From Actinomycetota bacterium (lineage in GTDB: Bacteria > Actinomycetota > Acidimicrobiia > Acidimicrobiales > Poriferisodalaceae), in contig JAADHX010000375.1 of NCBI GenBank assembly GCA_013151655.1, positions 1-10,759 on the forward strand: a stretch of DNA of 10,759 nucleotides. Reading direction: 5' to 3'. Made by a program: the position numbers and the translations under genes. Positions 1-5,998 of the stretch are shown piece by piece. Positions within the stretch are counted from its first letter, which is position 1. Each line of letters opens with the position of its first letter. The notes under the pieces were generated by a model. It was not told the DNA's origin. It saw only the letters and a list, made by a program, of their open reading frames with translations, and searched no databases.

Positions 1-164
1 TACGCCCGATAGGCCTTTACGTACGCAGCCTGGAGAACATCGTCGGCATCGTGGCTGACGATTCGAACCGCTAGCCGGCGCATTCCTGAATGGCAGTCGC
101 GCAGTTGACACGCGAAGTCAGCCGGGCTCGGCCGGAGCGGCCGATTGGTGTGCTGGTTCCTCAC
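1..164 (-). CDS. ECF-type RNA polymerase sigma factor, N-terminal fragment (cut by window edge)
   Basis: The reverse strand stays open from a GTG at 164 to the window edge, about 54 residues. An in-frame TAG lies eleven codons upstream of that GTG. The last residues read RRLAVRIVSHDADDVLQAAY followed by VKAYRA. This fits sigma-70 region 2.1-2.2 of ECF factors, where a 'LA-R---D-ADAEDV-Q-af-rAyR' pattern is typical of the helix that binds core RNA polymerase and the -10 element. Region 4 would lie outside the window. No strong Shine-Dalgarno sequence precedes the GTG, so the start is a best guess. An in-frame ATG at 83 would begin too late and lose the first region 2 helix. The gene follows moeA by 58 bp on the same strand. 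The identification rests on about 40 residues and could instead be another sigma-like regulator. Confidence 0.6.
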   Translation of the reverse strand, partial: MRNQHTNRPLRPSPADFACQLRDCHSGMRRLAVRIVSHDADDVLQAAYVKAYRA

Positions 165-179
165 ATCAATATCTGACGA

Positions 180-223
180 GTCAGGGCCTCGGATCTATCC
201 ACTAGAACTTAGATTTCCCTGAC
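180..223. repeat. Imperfect inverted repeat between moeA and the sigma-factor gene
   Basis: GTCAGGG at 180-186 is the exact reverse complement of CCCTGAC at 217-223. Inside it ATCTA (193-197) can pair with TAGAT (210-214). The two stems are separated by an asymmetric internal loop and capped by a loop of about 12 bases. The element begins at the last base of the moeA stop codon and ends 15 bp before the proposed GTG of the sigma gene. No T-run follows on the minus strand, so it is not a canonical intrinsic terminator. It could be an RNA hairpin between two co-transcribed genes, or an operator. The function is unknown. Confidence 0.35.
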
Positions 224-729
224 TAACCGAGCACAATCACTTCGACGTCGCCGCCTGCTTCGATGCCATCGCCGTCTGGGACCACGGCCAATGCCGTCGC
301 CTGCGACATCGCCCACAACATGTGGGAACCCTGGCCGCCCGAAGACCGCACATGCATCTGACCCTTGCGATCGCGCTCGCCCGCGACCCGTACGAAGTGA
401 GTTTTGCCGTCGGGGCCGCGCCCTAACGGACTGTCGGCGATGGCCGTTTCTGTTCCGATGATCGGAGTCGGGTGGCCCATCATCTGACGAATCGCCGGAC
501 GTCCAAAGAGCTCGAACGAAACCATGCACGACACAGGGTTGCCAGGAAAGCCGAACACCGGAACACCGTCGACGGTTCCGAAAGCGAATGGTTTGGCTGG
601 CTTAATCGCGATCTGCATCCAACGCATATCGCCGAGGCGCTTCAGCACGGATTTTACGTAGTCGAAGTCGCCCATTGATACGCCACCGGTTGTCATGACC
701 GCATCGCACGAAGCCACTCCGGCGCGCAT
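223..729 (-). pseudogene. moeA: MoeA C-terminal part, second frame of a frameshifted molybdopterin molybdotransferase gene
   Basis: This frame carries the rest of the MPT-binding domain (MoCF_biosynth type) and the C-terminal beta domain of MoeA. Visible landmarks are CDAVMTTGGVSMGDFDYVK near residues 8-26, equivalent to the family's 'aDvvitsGGvSvGdyDyv' signature, followed by IKPAKPFAFG and then FGFPGNPVS, the conserved PGNPVS loop. The ATG at 729 is probably not a true start, because in-frame homologous sequence (IEAA) continues upstream of it to about 741, where it joins the other frame. MoeA uses molybdate and adenylylated molybdopterin to make active molybdenum cofactor. This half alone lacks the N-terminal domains and the first part of the MPT-binding fold, so it should not work by itself. 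Confidence 0.8.
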
Positions 730-1420
730 GGCGGCTTCGATGATCGTCGCGAACTAACCCGAGATCGACTGCGTCGGCCCCAGCGCTCGTAACCAACGAC
801 AAGACCGTCCGTCGATTGGAATCGCGGATCTGGCCCGCCCCGAGCGGACTCCCATCGTCGACAAGTTCGTCGCCGGTGCTGATGACGCCAATCCGCAGGC
901 GCCGAAAGACACTCACCTCAGTCAGCCCGAGCGAGCACAATACGCCCAGATGGCCAGCACCCAAAACATCGCCGGCACTGAACAGAAGATCGCCAGGGGT
1001 CACGTCGTCGCCAATGCCACGAATGTGGTTGCCCACAGGAACAGGTGCACTGACCAGAACTGTGTCGGCCTTATCGTCATCGACACTGGTCAACTCGACC
1101 ATCACGATGGCGTCAGCACCTTCGGGCACAACTGCACCCGTCATGATGCGCATCGCTTCGCCAGGCTGAAGAACGTGCGAAGGGGCCTGTCCGGCCGCGA
1201 TTGTCCCGGCGATGTGCAGCGAGACCGGAGCGTCGACCACATCGCTGGCCCGTACCGCAAACCCGTCCATGGCTGTATTGGCAAAAGGCGGGATTGACAC
1301 ACCGCTGACAATGTCAGATGCGAGGACAAGCCCAAGAGCCTCGGCTACGGGAACGATGGTCGGCTCGCGCCTAGACGCGACCGACAACACAAACTCTCTG
1401 GCCTCTTCAAGGGAGATCAT
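602..1420 (-). pseudogene. moeA: MoeA N-terminal part, first frame of a frameshifted molybdopterin molybdotransferase gene
   Basis: The ATG at 1420 opens a good MoeA N-terminus: MISLEEAREFVL, then IPPFANTAMDGFAVRASD (the family's 'PpfdnSaMDGyAvr' motif, residues about 43-60), then AGQAPSHVLQPGEAMRIMTGAVVPEGADAIVMVE (about 77-110). The MPT-binding domain starts with RIGVISTGDEL and continues to LGLVRDD (ending at residue 226). From residue 227 on, the translation is no longer MoeA-like and is a frameshift artefact. The homologous sequence resumes in the frame of the downstream piece, which ends at 223. Joined, the two pieces give about 400 residues, the normal MoeA length. The start lies 29 bp after the UDP-sugar pyrophosphorylase stop, so the two genes are probably co-transcribed. 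The break could be a real mutation or an assembly error. Confidence 0.85.
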
Positions 1421-1449
1421 GGCAGTGAAGCTACCGCCGGAGTCGGTCG

Positions 1450-2592
1450 CTACAGCAGGCCGCGATACTCGAGGATCTCGCGAATCATCGATTGACGGTC
1501 CGCGAGCTCGGTCGGATCTTTGACTGGTTGGAAGCGACCATCGACCCCTCCGCTCACAACCAGCGTCATCGTCGTGTCCATAAACGCCGACAACTCGCCG
1601 ACCAGGCGCTCGAACTGCATCACTGGCACCCCATCGACGCTCTTTGAAACCTCAAACCAGGTAAGCGGGTGCGCGTTGGTCAGTTGCTCGGCGTCGACCG
1701 TAAGAGAGTTGGTGTTCACAACCGGAACACTCGTCAAACCAGAATCGGGTGGAACGCGGAACGCCTCAAGAATCTGAAGGTGACCGTCGAGAATGTACGG
1801 GGCCCCGCCCGGCGCGTCAGAAGACACCACCTCACACGTCAGAGGACGGCCAGAATCGAGGTGCAACCCAACCATGGCTGGGTCGAGAGTGGCCGCTGAG
1901 TTGTCGACGTTTGTCACGAACAGGTACTTGCCTCCCGCTGACAGGAAGCGGTCGAGAAACCCAGAGTTCCTGATGGCATCGCCGAGGTCGCCATGACCGG
2001 GCGAATAGACCGACACCGAACCACTCTCCGCGTGAAACAGATCGCCGCTCGGCGTCACTCGCATCGCCACGTTCTGAGGAGCAGTCTCAACAGCCACCCG
2101 ATCAGTCGACAGCTGCTCTGCGACATCGGCAAGGACGCCGTCCGAAAGGTAGCTAGACATCAACACCATCGGGATCCGAACGTCGAGCCGCTCCCCCAAG
2201 TTCTGTAGATCAGCGATCTTGACATCGACGAACCGCAAGCCGGGCAGAACCTCGGCGAGCGCCTTCACGCCCCCACCAAAGCGGGTTGCCATTCCACCCG
2301 CGAGCAGGACCACACCAACCTGGCCGGCACCGATCGCGGTCTCGCCGAGCTTGGTCAGTTCGACGTAGCGGTTGGAGCCAGAGGCAGGGAACGTAACAAG
2401 ATCGTTGTCCGCCGGAACCTCCAAGGCCCCGGTCACGTGATTACGTGTCGGATCGGCACCGTTGGCGGCCAACCGACCCCGCAGTTCGTCGAACTGTTCC
2501 GGATCGAAATTGTGCGCCGCCAAAATTTCGGCGGTCGGCCGATCTAGGTCATATCGCGATGCCAACTCGGTAACGATTGCGGTAGAACTCAT
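1450..2592 (-). CDS. UTP--glucose-1-phosphate uridylyltransferase-like enzyme (eukaryotic-type UDPGP family)
   Basis: This is a cytoplasmic nucleotidyltransferase predicted to make UDP-glucose from UTP and glucose-1-phosphate, feeding cell-wall and polysaccharide synthesis. From the ATG at 2592 it has 380 residues. It shows the UDPGP/AGX order of motifs: the nucleotide-binding loop LAGGMATRFGGGVKAL (97-112), PGHGDLGDAI (198-207), FVTNVDNSAATLDP (225-238, the 'NvDNlgatvD' metal and sugar site), NTNSLTVD (293-300) and a late lysine in FQPVKDP. These are motifs of the eukaryotic-like family, not of bacterial GalU. It is shorter than the roughly 470-500-residue eukaryotic enzymes and has no room for their C-terminal beta-helix. 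An ATG at 2604 and a GTG at 2646 are in-frame alternative starts, and none has a clear ribosome site. It is followed by moeA and is divergent from the FmdB gene. UDP-N-acetylhexosamine specificity is possible, but the position next to moeA favours glucose. Confidence 0.82.
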   Translation of the reverse strand: MSSTAIVTELASRYDLDRPTAEILAAHNFDPEQFDELRGRLAANGADPTRNHVTGALEVPADNDLVTFPASGSNRYVELTKLGETAIGAGQVGVVLLAGGMATRFGGGVKALAEVLPGLRFVDVKIADLQNLGERLDVRIPMVLMSSYLSDGVLADVAEQLSTDRVAVETAPQNVAMRVTPSGDLFHAESGSVSVYSPGHGDLGDAIRNSGFLDRFLSAGGKYLFVTNVDNSAATLDPAMVGLHLDSGRPLTCEVVSSDAPGGAPYILDGHLQILEAFRVPPDSGLTSVPVVNTNSLTVDAEQLTNAHPLTWFEVSKSVDGVPVMQFERLVGELSAFMDTTMTLVVSGGVDGRFQPVKDPTELADRQSMIREILEYRGLL

Positions 2593-2600
2593 AAAGGTGA

Positions 2601-2634
2601 CCATGCCACTGAAAGCACGCTCAGCAGTGGATGG
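2601..2634. repeat. Inverted repeat in the divergent region between the pyrophosphorylase and FmdB genes
   Basis: CCAT-G-CCACTG at 2601-2611 pairs with CAGTGG-ATGG at 2625-2634. This gives ten base pairs with one bulged G and a 13-base loop. The repeat starts 9 bp upstream of the preferred pyrophosphorylase start (2592) and contains the alternative ATG at 2604. It lies about 60 bp upstream of the FmdB start. It could be an RNA hairpin controlling pyrophosphorylase translation, or a protein-binding site shared by the divergent genes. Nothing in the sequence decides between these. Confidence 0.3.
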
Positions 2635-2693
2635 CACAACAGCCACGCCTCATCGCTACAATCGTGCGCCCAATCGCCTCCCAGGTAAAACAG

Positions 2694-3092
2694 ATGCCAA
2701 CATATGAATACCGCTGCAAAGATTGCAGCCACGAGTTCGATCACTACCAATCGTTCACCGACGAAGCCCTAACCGAGTGCCCCCAGTGCCAAGGCAACCT
2801 CGCCAAGGTATTCGGAAGCGTGGGCATTTCGTTCAAAGGAAGCGGCTTCTACAAGAACGACTCGCGCGCGAACTCCAAGAGCGACTCGTCGAGCTCAGAC
2901 TCGAAAGATTCCGGCTCAGCCAAGTCCGACTCGAAGTCTTCGGACTCCTCTGAGTCGTCCAGCACCAAGTCGTCAGACTCTTCAAGCAGTTCGAAGAAAA
3001 CCGATTCGTCCTCGTCTGACAAGAAGTCTTCGACCGACAGCTCAAAGTCCGGATCGACAACCAAAACGACCTCGTCTAAACCGAGTAGCTAG
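2694..3092 (+). CDS. FmdB-family zinc-ribbon protein with long Ser/Asp/Lys-rich tail (Ruc-like)
   Basis: This is a 132-residue protein. Residues 1-45 form the FmdB/CxxC_CxxC regulatory-domain zinc ribbon: MPTYEYRCKDC, with C8, C11, C29 and C32 as the predicted zinc ligands, and the family's 'fgs.GIsFKGsGFYknD' signature at about 47-63. The rest (about 64-132) is almost only Ser, Asp, Lys and Thr and is surely disordered. The start is set by the canonical MPTYEY opening and an AGG 8 bp upstream (2683-2685). An in-frame ATG at 2631 would add 21 unrelated residues. From memory, the M. tuberculosis protein of this type in the same neighbourhood (Rv0991c, Ruc) is a redox-regulated chaperone that acts after losing zinc on oxidation. 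That function is a reasonable inference here but not proven. No Hsp70 partner gene is in view. Confidence 0.85.
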   Translation: MPTYEYRCKDCSHEFDHYQSFTDEALTECPQCQGNLAKVFGSVGISFKGSGFYKNDSRANSKSDSSSSDSKDSGSAKSDSKSSDSSESSSTKSSDSSSSSKKTDSSSSDKKSSTDSSKSGSTTKTTSSKPSS

Positions 3093-3151
3093 CCTCGGAA
3101 ACTCAGCTCGGCCACACACCGACACGCAACTTCCCCCATCGCAACAAGCGT

Positions 3152-3157
3152 AGGGAG
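3152..3157 (+). promoter_or_regulatory. Ribosome binding site of the SAF/CpaB-like gene
   Basis: AGGGAG lies 6 bp upstream of the ATG at 3164. It is a good Shine-Dalgarno match and fixes the start of the downstream gene. Confidence 0.6.
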
Positions 3158-3163
3158 ATTGCT

Positions 3164-3604
3164 ATGTTCGAATCCACGAAGTCTCGGTTTGGTCCGCCAC
3201 CTATCGGGCCGCAGAATCCTCTGTCAAGACGCCAAGTCCTGCCACCCACATGGCGGCGATGGCTGCCAGTCGCTGCGATCTTGGCCATCGCTGCGATATC
3301 GCAAGCTCGTACTCCGCAGGTAGCCGTAGCCGAACAGGTCCAGCCGGCGCCAACCACGCTGGCTCCCCACCTGCGAACTGTCGCCATCGCCATCCCAAGG
3401 AACGAACGTCCACCGCTTGTGCCAGACGACTTGGTCGATGTCTACTCAGTCGACGTGTTCACTGGGTCGCCGGTGCTCGTCGTCGATGGTGGCCGGGTGG
3501 TCGCGGTCGATGACAGCCGGATCGTGATTGCAGTGCCCGGATCGGCGGCGGCCGCAATAGCCGTGGCGGCAGCTTCGAGAACCTTCACCGTTGTTGGCCG
3601 CTAA
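3164..3604 (+). CDS. Small membrane-anchored SAF-domain protein, CpaB/RcpC-like
   Basis: This is a 146-residue protein. A proline- and arginine-rich N-terminus (1-32) precedes one hydrophobic segment (WLPVAAILAIAAIS, about 33-46), which is a likely membrane anchor or uncleaved signal. A linker (about 50-70) leads to a compact beta domain. TVAIAIPRNERPPLVPDDLVDVY (72-94) resembles a SAF start, and VVAVDDSRIVIAVPGSAAAAIAVAAASRTFTVVGR (112-146) resembles the tail of CpaB/RcpC pilus-assembly proteins, where a 'tlaV...A..iA.Aaa.G.l.l' strand-helix-strand is usual. Full CpaB proteins are about twice this length, and no Tad pilus genes are nearby, so a pilus role is doubtful. It follows the FmdB gene by 71 bp and may share its transcript. 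I recall SAF genes beside FmdB genes in other actinobacteria. The function is unknown. Confidence 0.65.
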   Translation: MFESTKSRFGPPPIGPQNPLSRRQVLPPTWRRWLPVAAILAIAAISQARTPQVAVAEQVQPAPTTLAPHLRTVAIAIPRNERPPLVPDDLVDVYSVDVFTGSPVLVVDGGRVVAVDDSRIVIAVPGSAAAAIAVAAASRTFTVVGR

Positions 3605-3630
3605 CACCGCCTCGCTAGTTTGGCCGCCCG

Positions 3631-4461
3631 CTACCGGAAACCCGAGGCCAGGATTCCAAGTACCGCGAGGCCAACAATAACTCGGTAGACCACGAAAGGA
3701 GAGAACGAGCGACTCCGCACAAACTTGAGGGTCCCCCACACAGCAAACCAGCCCGTTACCGCCGAAGCGATGATCCCGACAATGAACCCACCGACAAGTT
3801 CGTCGGGAATTCCGGTCGAAGCTACGTTGATTCCTCGATACAGGCCGGCGCCGGCGATCACCGGAAGAGCCATTAGAAACGCCAACCGAGCACCCGAACT
3901 TCGGTCGAATCCAAGGACTCGGGCGACGGTGAGGGTCGAGCCCGATCGCGAAACCCCGGGGAGCAGGGCCATCGCTTGGGCCGCACCCATCAGGAGCGCA
4001 TCGCGCATACCGAACTCGTCCTGCTCGCGTTCTCCGGGCAATCTGTCGGCAACGAACAAGATCAGCCCGAACAAGATGAGGAGCGTCGCGATCAGCCAGA
4101 TCTCGTTAGATGCACCCAACAGCGCATCTTCCAGCAGAACGCCGGCGAAAGCCGCCGGAACTGCTGACAACGCTATGTACCATGCGATCTTGCCGTCATG
4201 GCTCAGCGAGTCGCGGGTCCACAGCGGCGAGAATGCCGCGGTCACATACTTGCGAACGTCGACCCACAGGTAGGCAACCGCACCAACGGTGGTGCCAAGG
4301 TGCAATGAGACATCGAATGCGTTTTCAAGGTCTCGATCGCCTCCGAAATCGTCCCAGCCAAACAGCCACGGAACAAGTTTGAGGTGACCACTGGACGAGA
4401 TCGGTAGAAACTCGGCGAGACCCTGAACGATGCCGAGTACAAGAGCGTGAAATAGAGGCAT
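3631..4461 (-). CDS. uppP: Undecaprenyl-diphosphatase (UppP/BacA family)
   Basis: This integral membrane enzyme dephosphorylates undecaprenyl diphosphate to regenerate the lipid carrier for peptidoglycan synthesis, and it confers bacitracin tolerance in other bacteria. From the ATG at 4461 it has 276 residues, the usual family length, and many hydrophobic helices. The two signature motifs are intact: QGLAEFLPISSSGH (13-26, with the catalytic Glu) and PGVSRSGST (168-176, with the essential Arg and Ser). The start at 4461 gives the typical M-x-x-x-x-A-x-x-L-G-I-V-Q-G opening. An in-frame GTG at 4485 would add eight charged residues with no family support. The stop is 26 bp from the convergent SAF-gene stop. 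The start is 71 bp beyond the hydratase stop on the same strand, so it could be read from the operon upstream or from its own promoter. Confidence 0.95.
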   Translation of the reverse strand: MPLFHALVLGIVQGLAEFLPISSSGHLKLVPWLFGWDDFGGDRDLENAFDVSLHLGTTVGAVAYLWVDVRKYVTAAFSPLWTRDSLSHDGKIAWYIALSAVPAAFAGVLLEDALLGASNEIWLIATLLILFGLILFVADRLPGEREQDEFGMRDALLMGAAQAMALLPGVSRSGSTLTVARVLGFDRSSGARLAFLMALPVIAGAGLYRGINVASTGIPDELVGGFIVGIIASAVTGWFAVWGTLKFVRSRSFSPFVVYRVIVGLAVLGILASGFR

Positions 4462-4532
4462 TGGTTCTTTCGTCGACCGTTCCACCCCTCACGACAGAGA
4501 GGCAACGCGATTTAACGATACGTGTCGCGGCG

Positions 4533-5312
4533 CTAGGTATCAGTCGGGATCCAAGCAGCTGGTCGCTTTTCAAGGTAAGCGGCCATTCCTTCTTGACCCT
4601 CAGGTGATCTAAACAACTCACCCGACATCTTTGCCGTGTACTCAAACGCCGCGTCCAAATCCATACTCGGGACCTGAGCTAGGAGCTGTTTAGTAGCGGC
4701 CAGAGCGTTCGGCCCACCGGCCACGAGATCAGAAACGATCGAGTCGACCTCGCGGTCGAGGTCTGCTTGTGGCACTGCTGCGTTGATCAGGCCAAGGCGG
4801 GCTGCCTCGGGTGCGAGGAATCGATTGCCGCGCAACAACGCGGCTCTGGCATCGGCGGCCTGCATCTTCGGTAGGCACAACACCGAGATCATGGCTGGGG
4901 CGACCCCAATGCGCACTTCGGTGAAACCCATTTTGGCCCAGTCGACCACGACTGAGATGTCGAGCGCCGCGACCAACCCGGTGCCACCCGCCACCGCGTG
5001 GCCCGCTATGCGACCCACGTAGGGTTTCGGCGACCGCACAAACCTTGCGAACAGGTCAGAGGGCGCAAATGCCTTAGCGGGGTCCGAGCCCTTAGCTCGC
5101 CCGGTGCGTTCGGTCAGGTCGGCCCCAGCGCAGAACACGCTCCCGGTGTTGGTTAGCACTATCACTCGCACCGACGGGTCGGCCTCGGCTTCATCAAGGG
5201 CTGCCATCAGGTCTGCGACCAAGTCGACGCTCAGGGCATTCCGACGCTCTTCGTCGGCCAAGGTGACAGTGCAGACGCCGGACTTGACTCTGGCAGTAAC
5301 GATCTCGCTCAC
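4533..5312 (-). CDS. Enoyl-CoA hydratase/isomerase family protein, LiuC/AtuE-like
   Basis: This is a 259-residue crotonase-fold enzyme predicted to hydrate an alpha,beta-unsaturated acyl-CoA, probably the carboxylated product of the carboxylase encoded upstream. FCAGADL (60-66) and HAVAGGTGL (105-113) supply the oxyanion-hole strands. FTEVRIGVAP (130-139) carries the acid/base Glu at 132. The position of the first catalytic Glu of rat-type hydratase is Gly112. The combination 'GG-x-GLVAA-D ... TEVRIG-APA-IS' is what I recall from 3-methylglutaconyl-CoA hydratase (LiuC) and isohexenylglutaconyl-CoA hydratase (AtuE), so the missing Glu is a subfamily trait and not damage. The start is GTG and overlaps the TetR stop by 4 bp (GTGA), with a CAGG upstream, so translation is probably coupled. 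It is the last gene of the operon in the window. The substrate is inferred from context. Confidence 0.88.
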   Translation of the reverse strand: MSEIVTARVKSGVCTVTLADEERRNALSVDLVADLMAALDEAEADPSVRVIVLTNTGSVFCAGADLTERTGRAKGSDPAKAFAPSDLFARFVRSPKPYVGRIAGHAVAGGTGLVAALDISVVVDWAKMGFTEVRIGVAPAMISVLCLPKMQAADARAALLRGNRFLAPEAARLGLINAAVPQADLDREVDSIVSDLVAGGPNALAATKQLLAQVPSMDLDAAFEYTAKMSGELFRSPEGQEGMAAYLEKRPAAWIPTDT

Positions 5313-5998
5313 GATTGGGCCTGATCTTTCGTCGTTGGAGTTGAAAATGCACAGCCGGCAGGAGCAGAAGTCAGACCAGCAAGCACAATCTCAACCATGG
5401 CATCGGCTGCCTTCTTCGGATTGGTTCGGAGCTTTGGTATCACTTCTGGGCGGGCGAACTCCCGGCCGAGACCAGCCATGACCCTGGCCGCGGCCGCAGT
5501 ATCGACGTCGCAGATCTCGCCACTGTCGACACCGAAATCGAGGATCGCCCGCGTGACCGCCACCAAGTACTCGGAGTGTCGAGCGCCAAGCTCAGGCCCA
5601 CCCTCGATGACAACCATGTCGGCGGCGAACTCTTCGGTAGTTGCACTAACGGCTTCAGTCGCACCCTGAAGGTATGCCCGAACGGCTTCAATAGCCGACA
5701 TCGCTGGGTCGATGCAGTCGTTCGCGCTGCGGCCAATCGAGCGAAGGTTGCGGTCGACCACCAGTAGAACAAGTTCGTTGCGGCTCGGTGCTAAACCATA
5801 AAGCGTTCGAAGAGAACAGTTGAGCTCACGAGCAAGGTCGGCCATGGTCAGGTGAACAAAACCCTTGTCGAATATGAGCACCAGCACATCGAGCAGCTCT
5901 CTTTGTCGCTCCGAGAGCGCCGCCTCACGGTCGCGCTCCAACACAGCGGGTGGACGCGGAACCGACCGCACCCGTTCGGTGAGACCGGTCGTAGCCAC
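5309..5998 (-). CDS. TetR/AcrR-family transcriptional regulator
   Basis: This is a 229-residue protein. After a charged N-terminal stretch (1-33), the three-helix DNA-binding domain spans about 34-80. The helix-turn-helix is LTMADLARELNCSLRTLYGL (50-69), matching the TetR pattern 't...iA..lgvs.rtlY..F.sK..L', here with LAPSRNEL in the last part. The remainder is an alpha-helical ligand-binding domain of usual length with no recognisable subfamily. The start is a GTG directly after the AtuA stop with no gap. The stop overlaps the hydratase GTG by 4 bp. Its place inside the carboxylase operon suggests that it controls this operon and senses an acyl-CoA or related intermediate. The operator would be upstream of the operon, outside the window. 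The ligand and the sign of regulation are unknown. Confidence 0.9.
   Translation of the reverse strand: MATTGLTERVRSVPRPPAVLERDREAALSERQRELLDVLVLIFDKGFVHLTMADLARELNCSLRTLYGLAPSRNELVLLVVDRNLRSIGRSANDCIDPAMSAIEAVRAYLQGATEAVSATTEEFAADMVVIEGGPELGARHSEYLVAVTRAILDFGVDSGEICDVDTAAAARVMAGLGREFARPEVIPKLRTNPKKAADAMVEIVLAGLTSAPAGCAFSTPTTKDQAQS

Noticed and set aside
2657..2662. TACAAT resembling a -10 box upstream of the FmdB gene.
   Set aside because: No convincing -35 element lies at 16-18 bp. The nearest candidates match poorly, so a promoter call is not supported.
2833..3064. Long open frames on the minus strand opposite the FmdB tail.
   Set aside because: They are antisense translations of the serine codons, low in complexity and with no family features. 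The plus-strand FmdB frame explains the region.
2850..3075. Serine-rich segment as a DNA repeat or minisatellite.
   Set aside because: The codons are mixed and no repeat unit recurs exactly, so it is a low-complexity protein tail, not a DNA repeat.
3605..3647. CCTCG ... CGAGG as a bidirectional terminator between the convergent SAF and uppP genes.
   Set aside because: The arms are 5 bp with a loop of about 28 bases, and one arm lies inside the uppP coding sequence. This is too weak to call.
4506..4529. Short inverted repeat CGCGA/TCGCG, with an inner ACG/CGT, just after the hydratase stop.
   Set aside because: The arms are only 5 bp with a mismatched inner part and no T-run follows. Pairs like this are expected by chance in GC-rich DNA, so I do not call a terminator.
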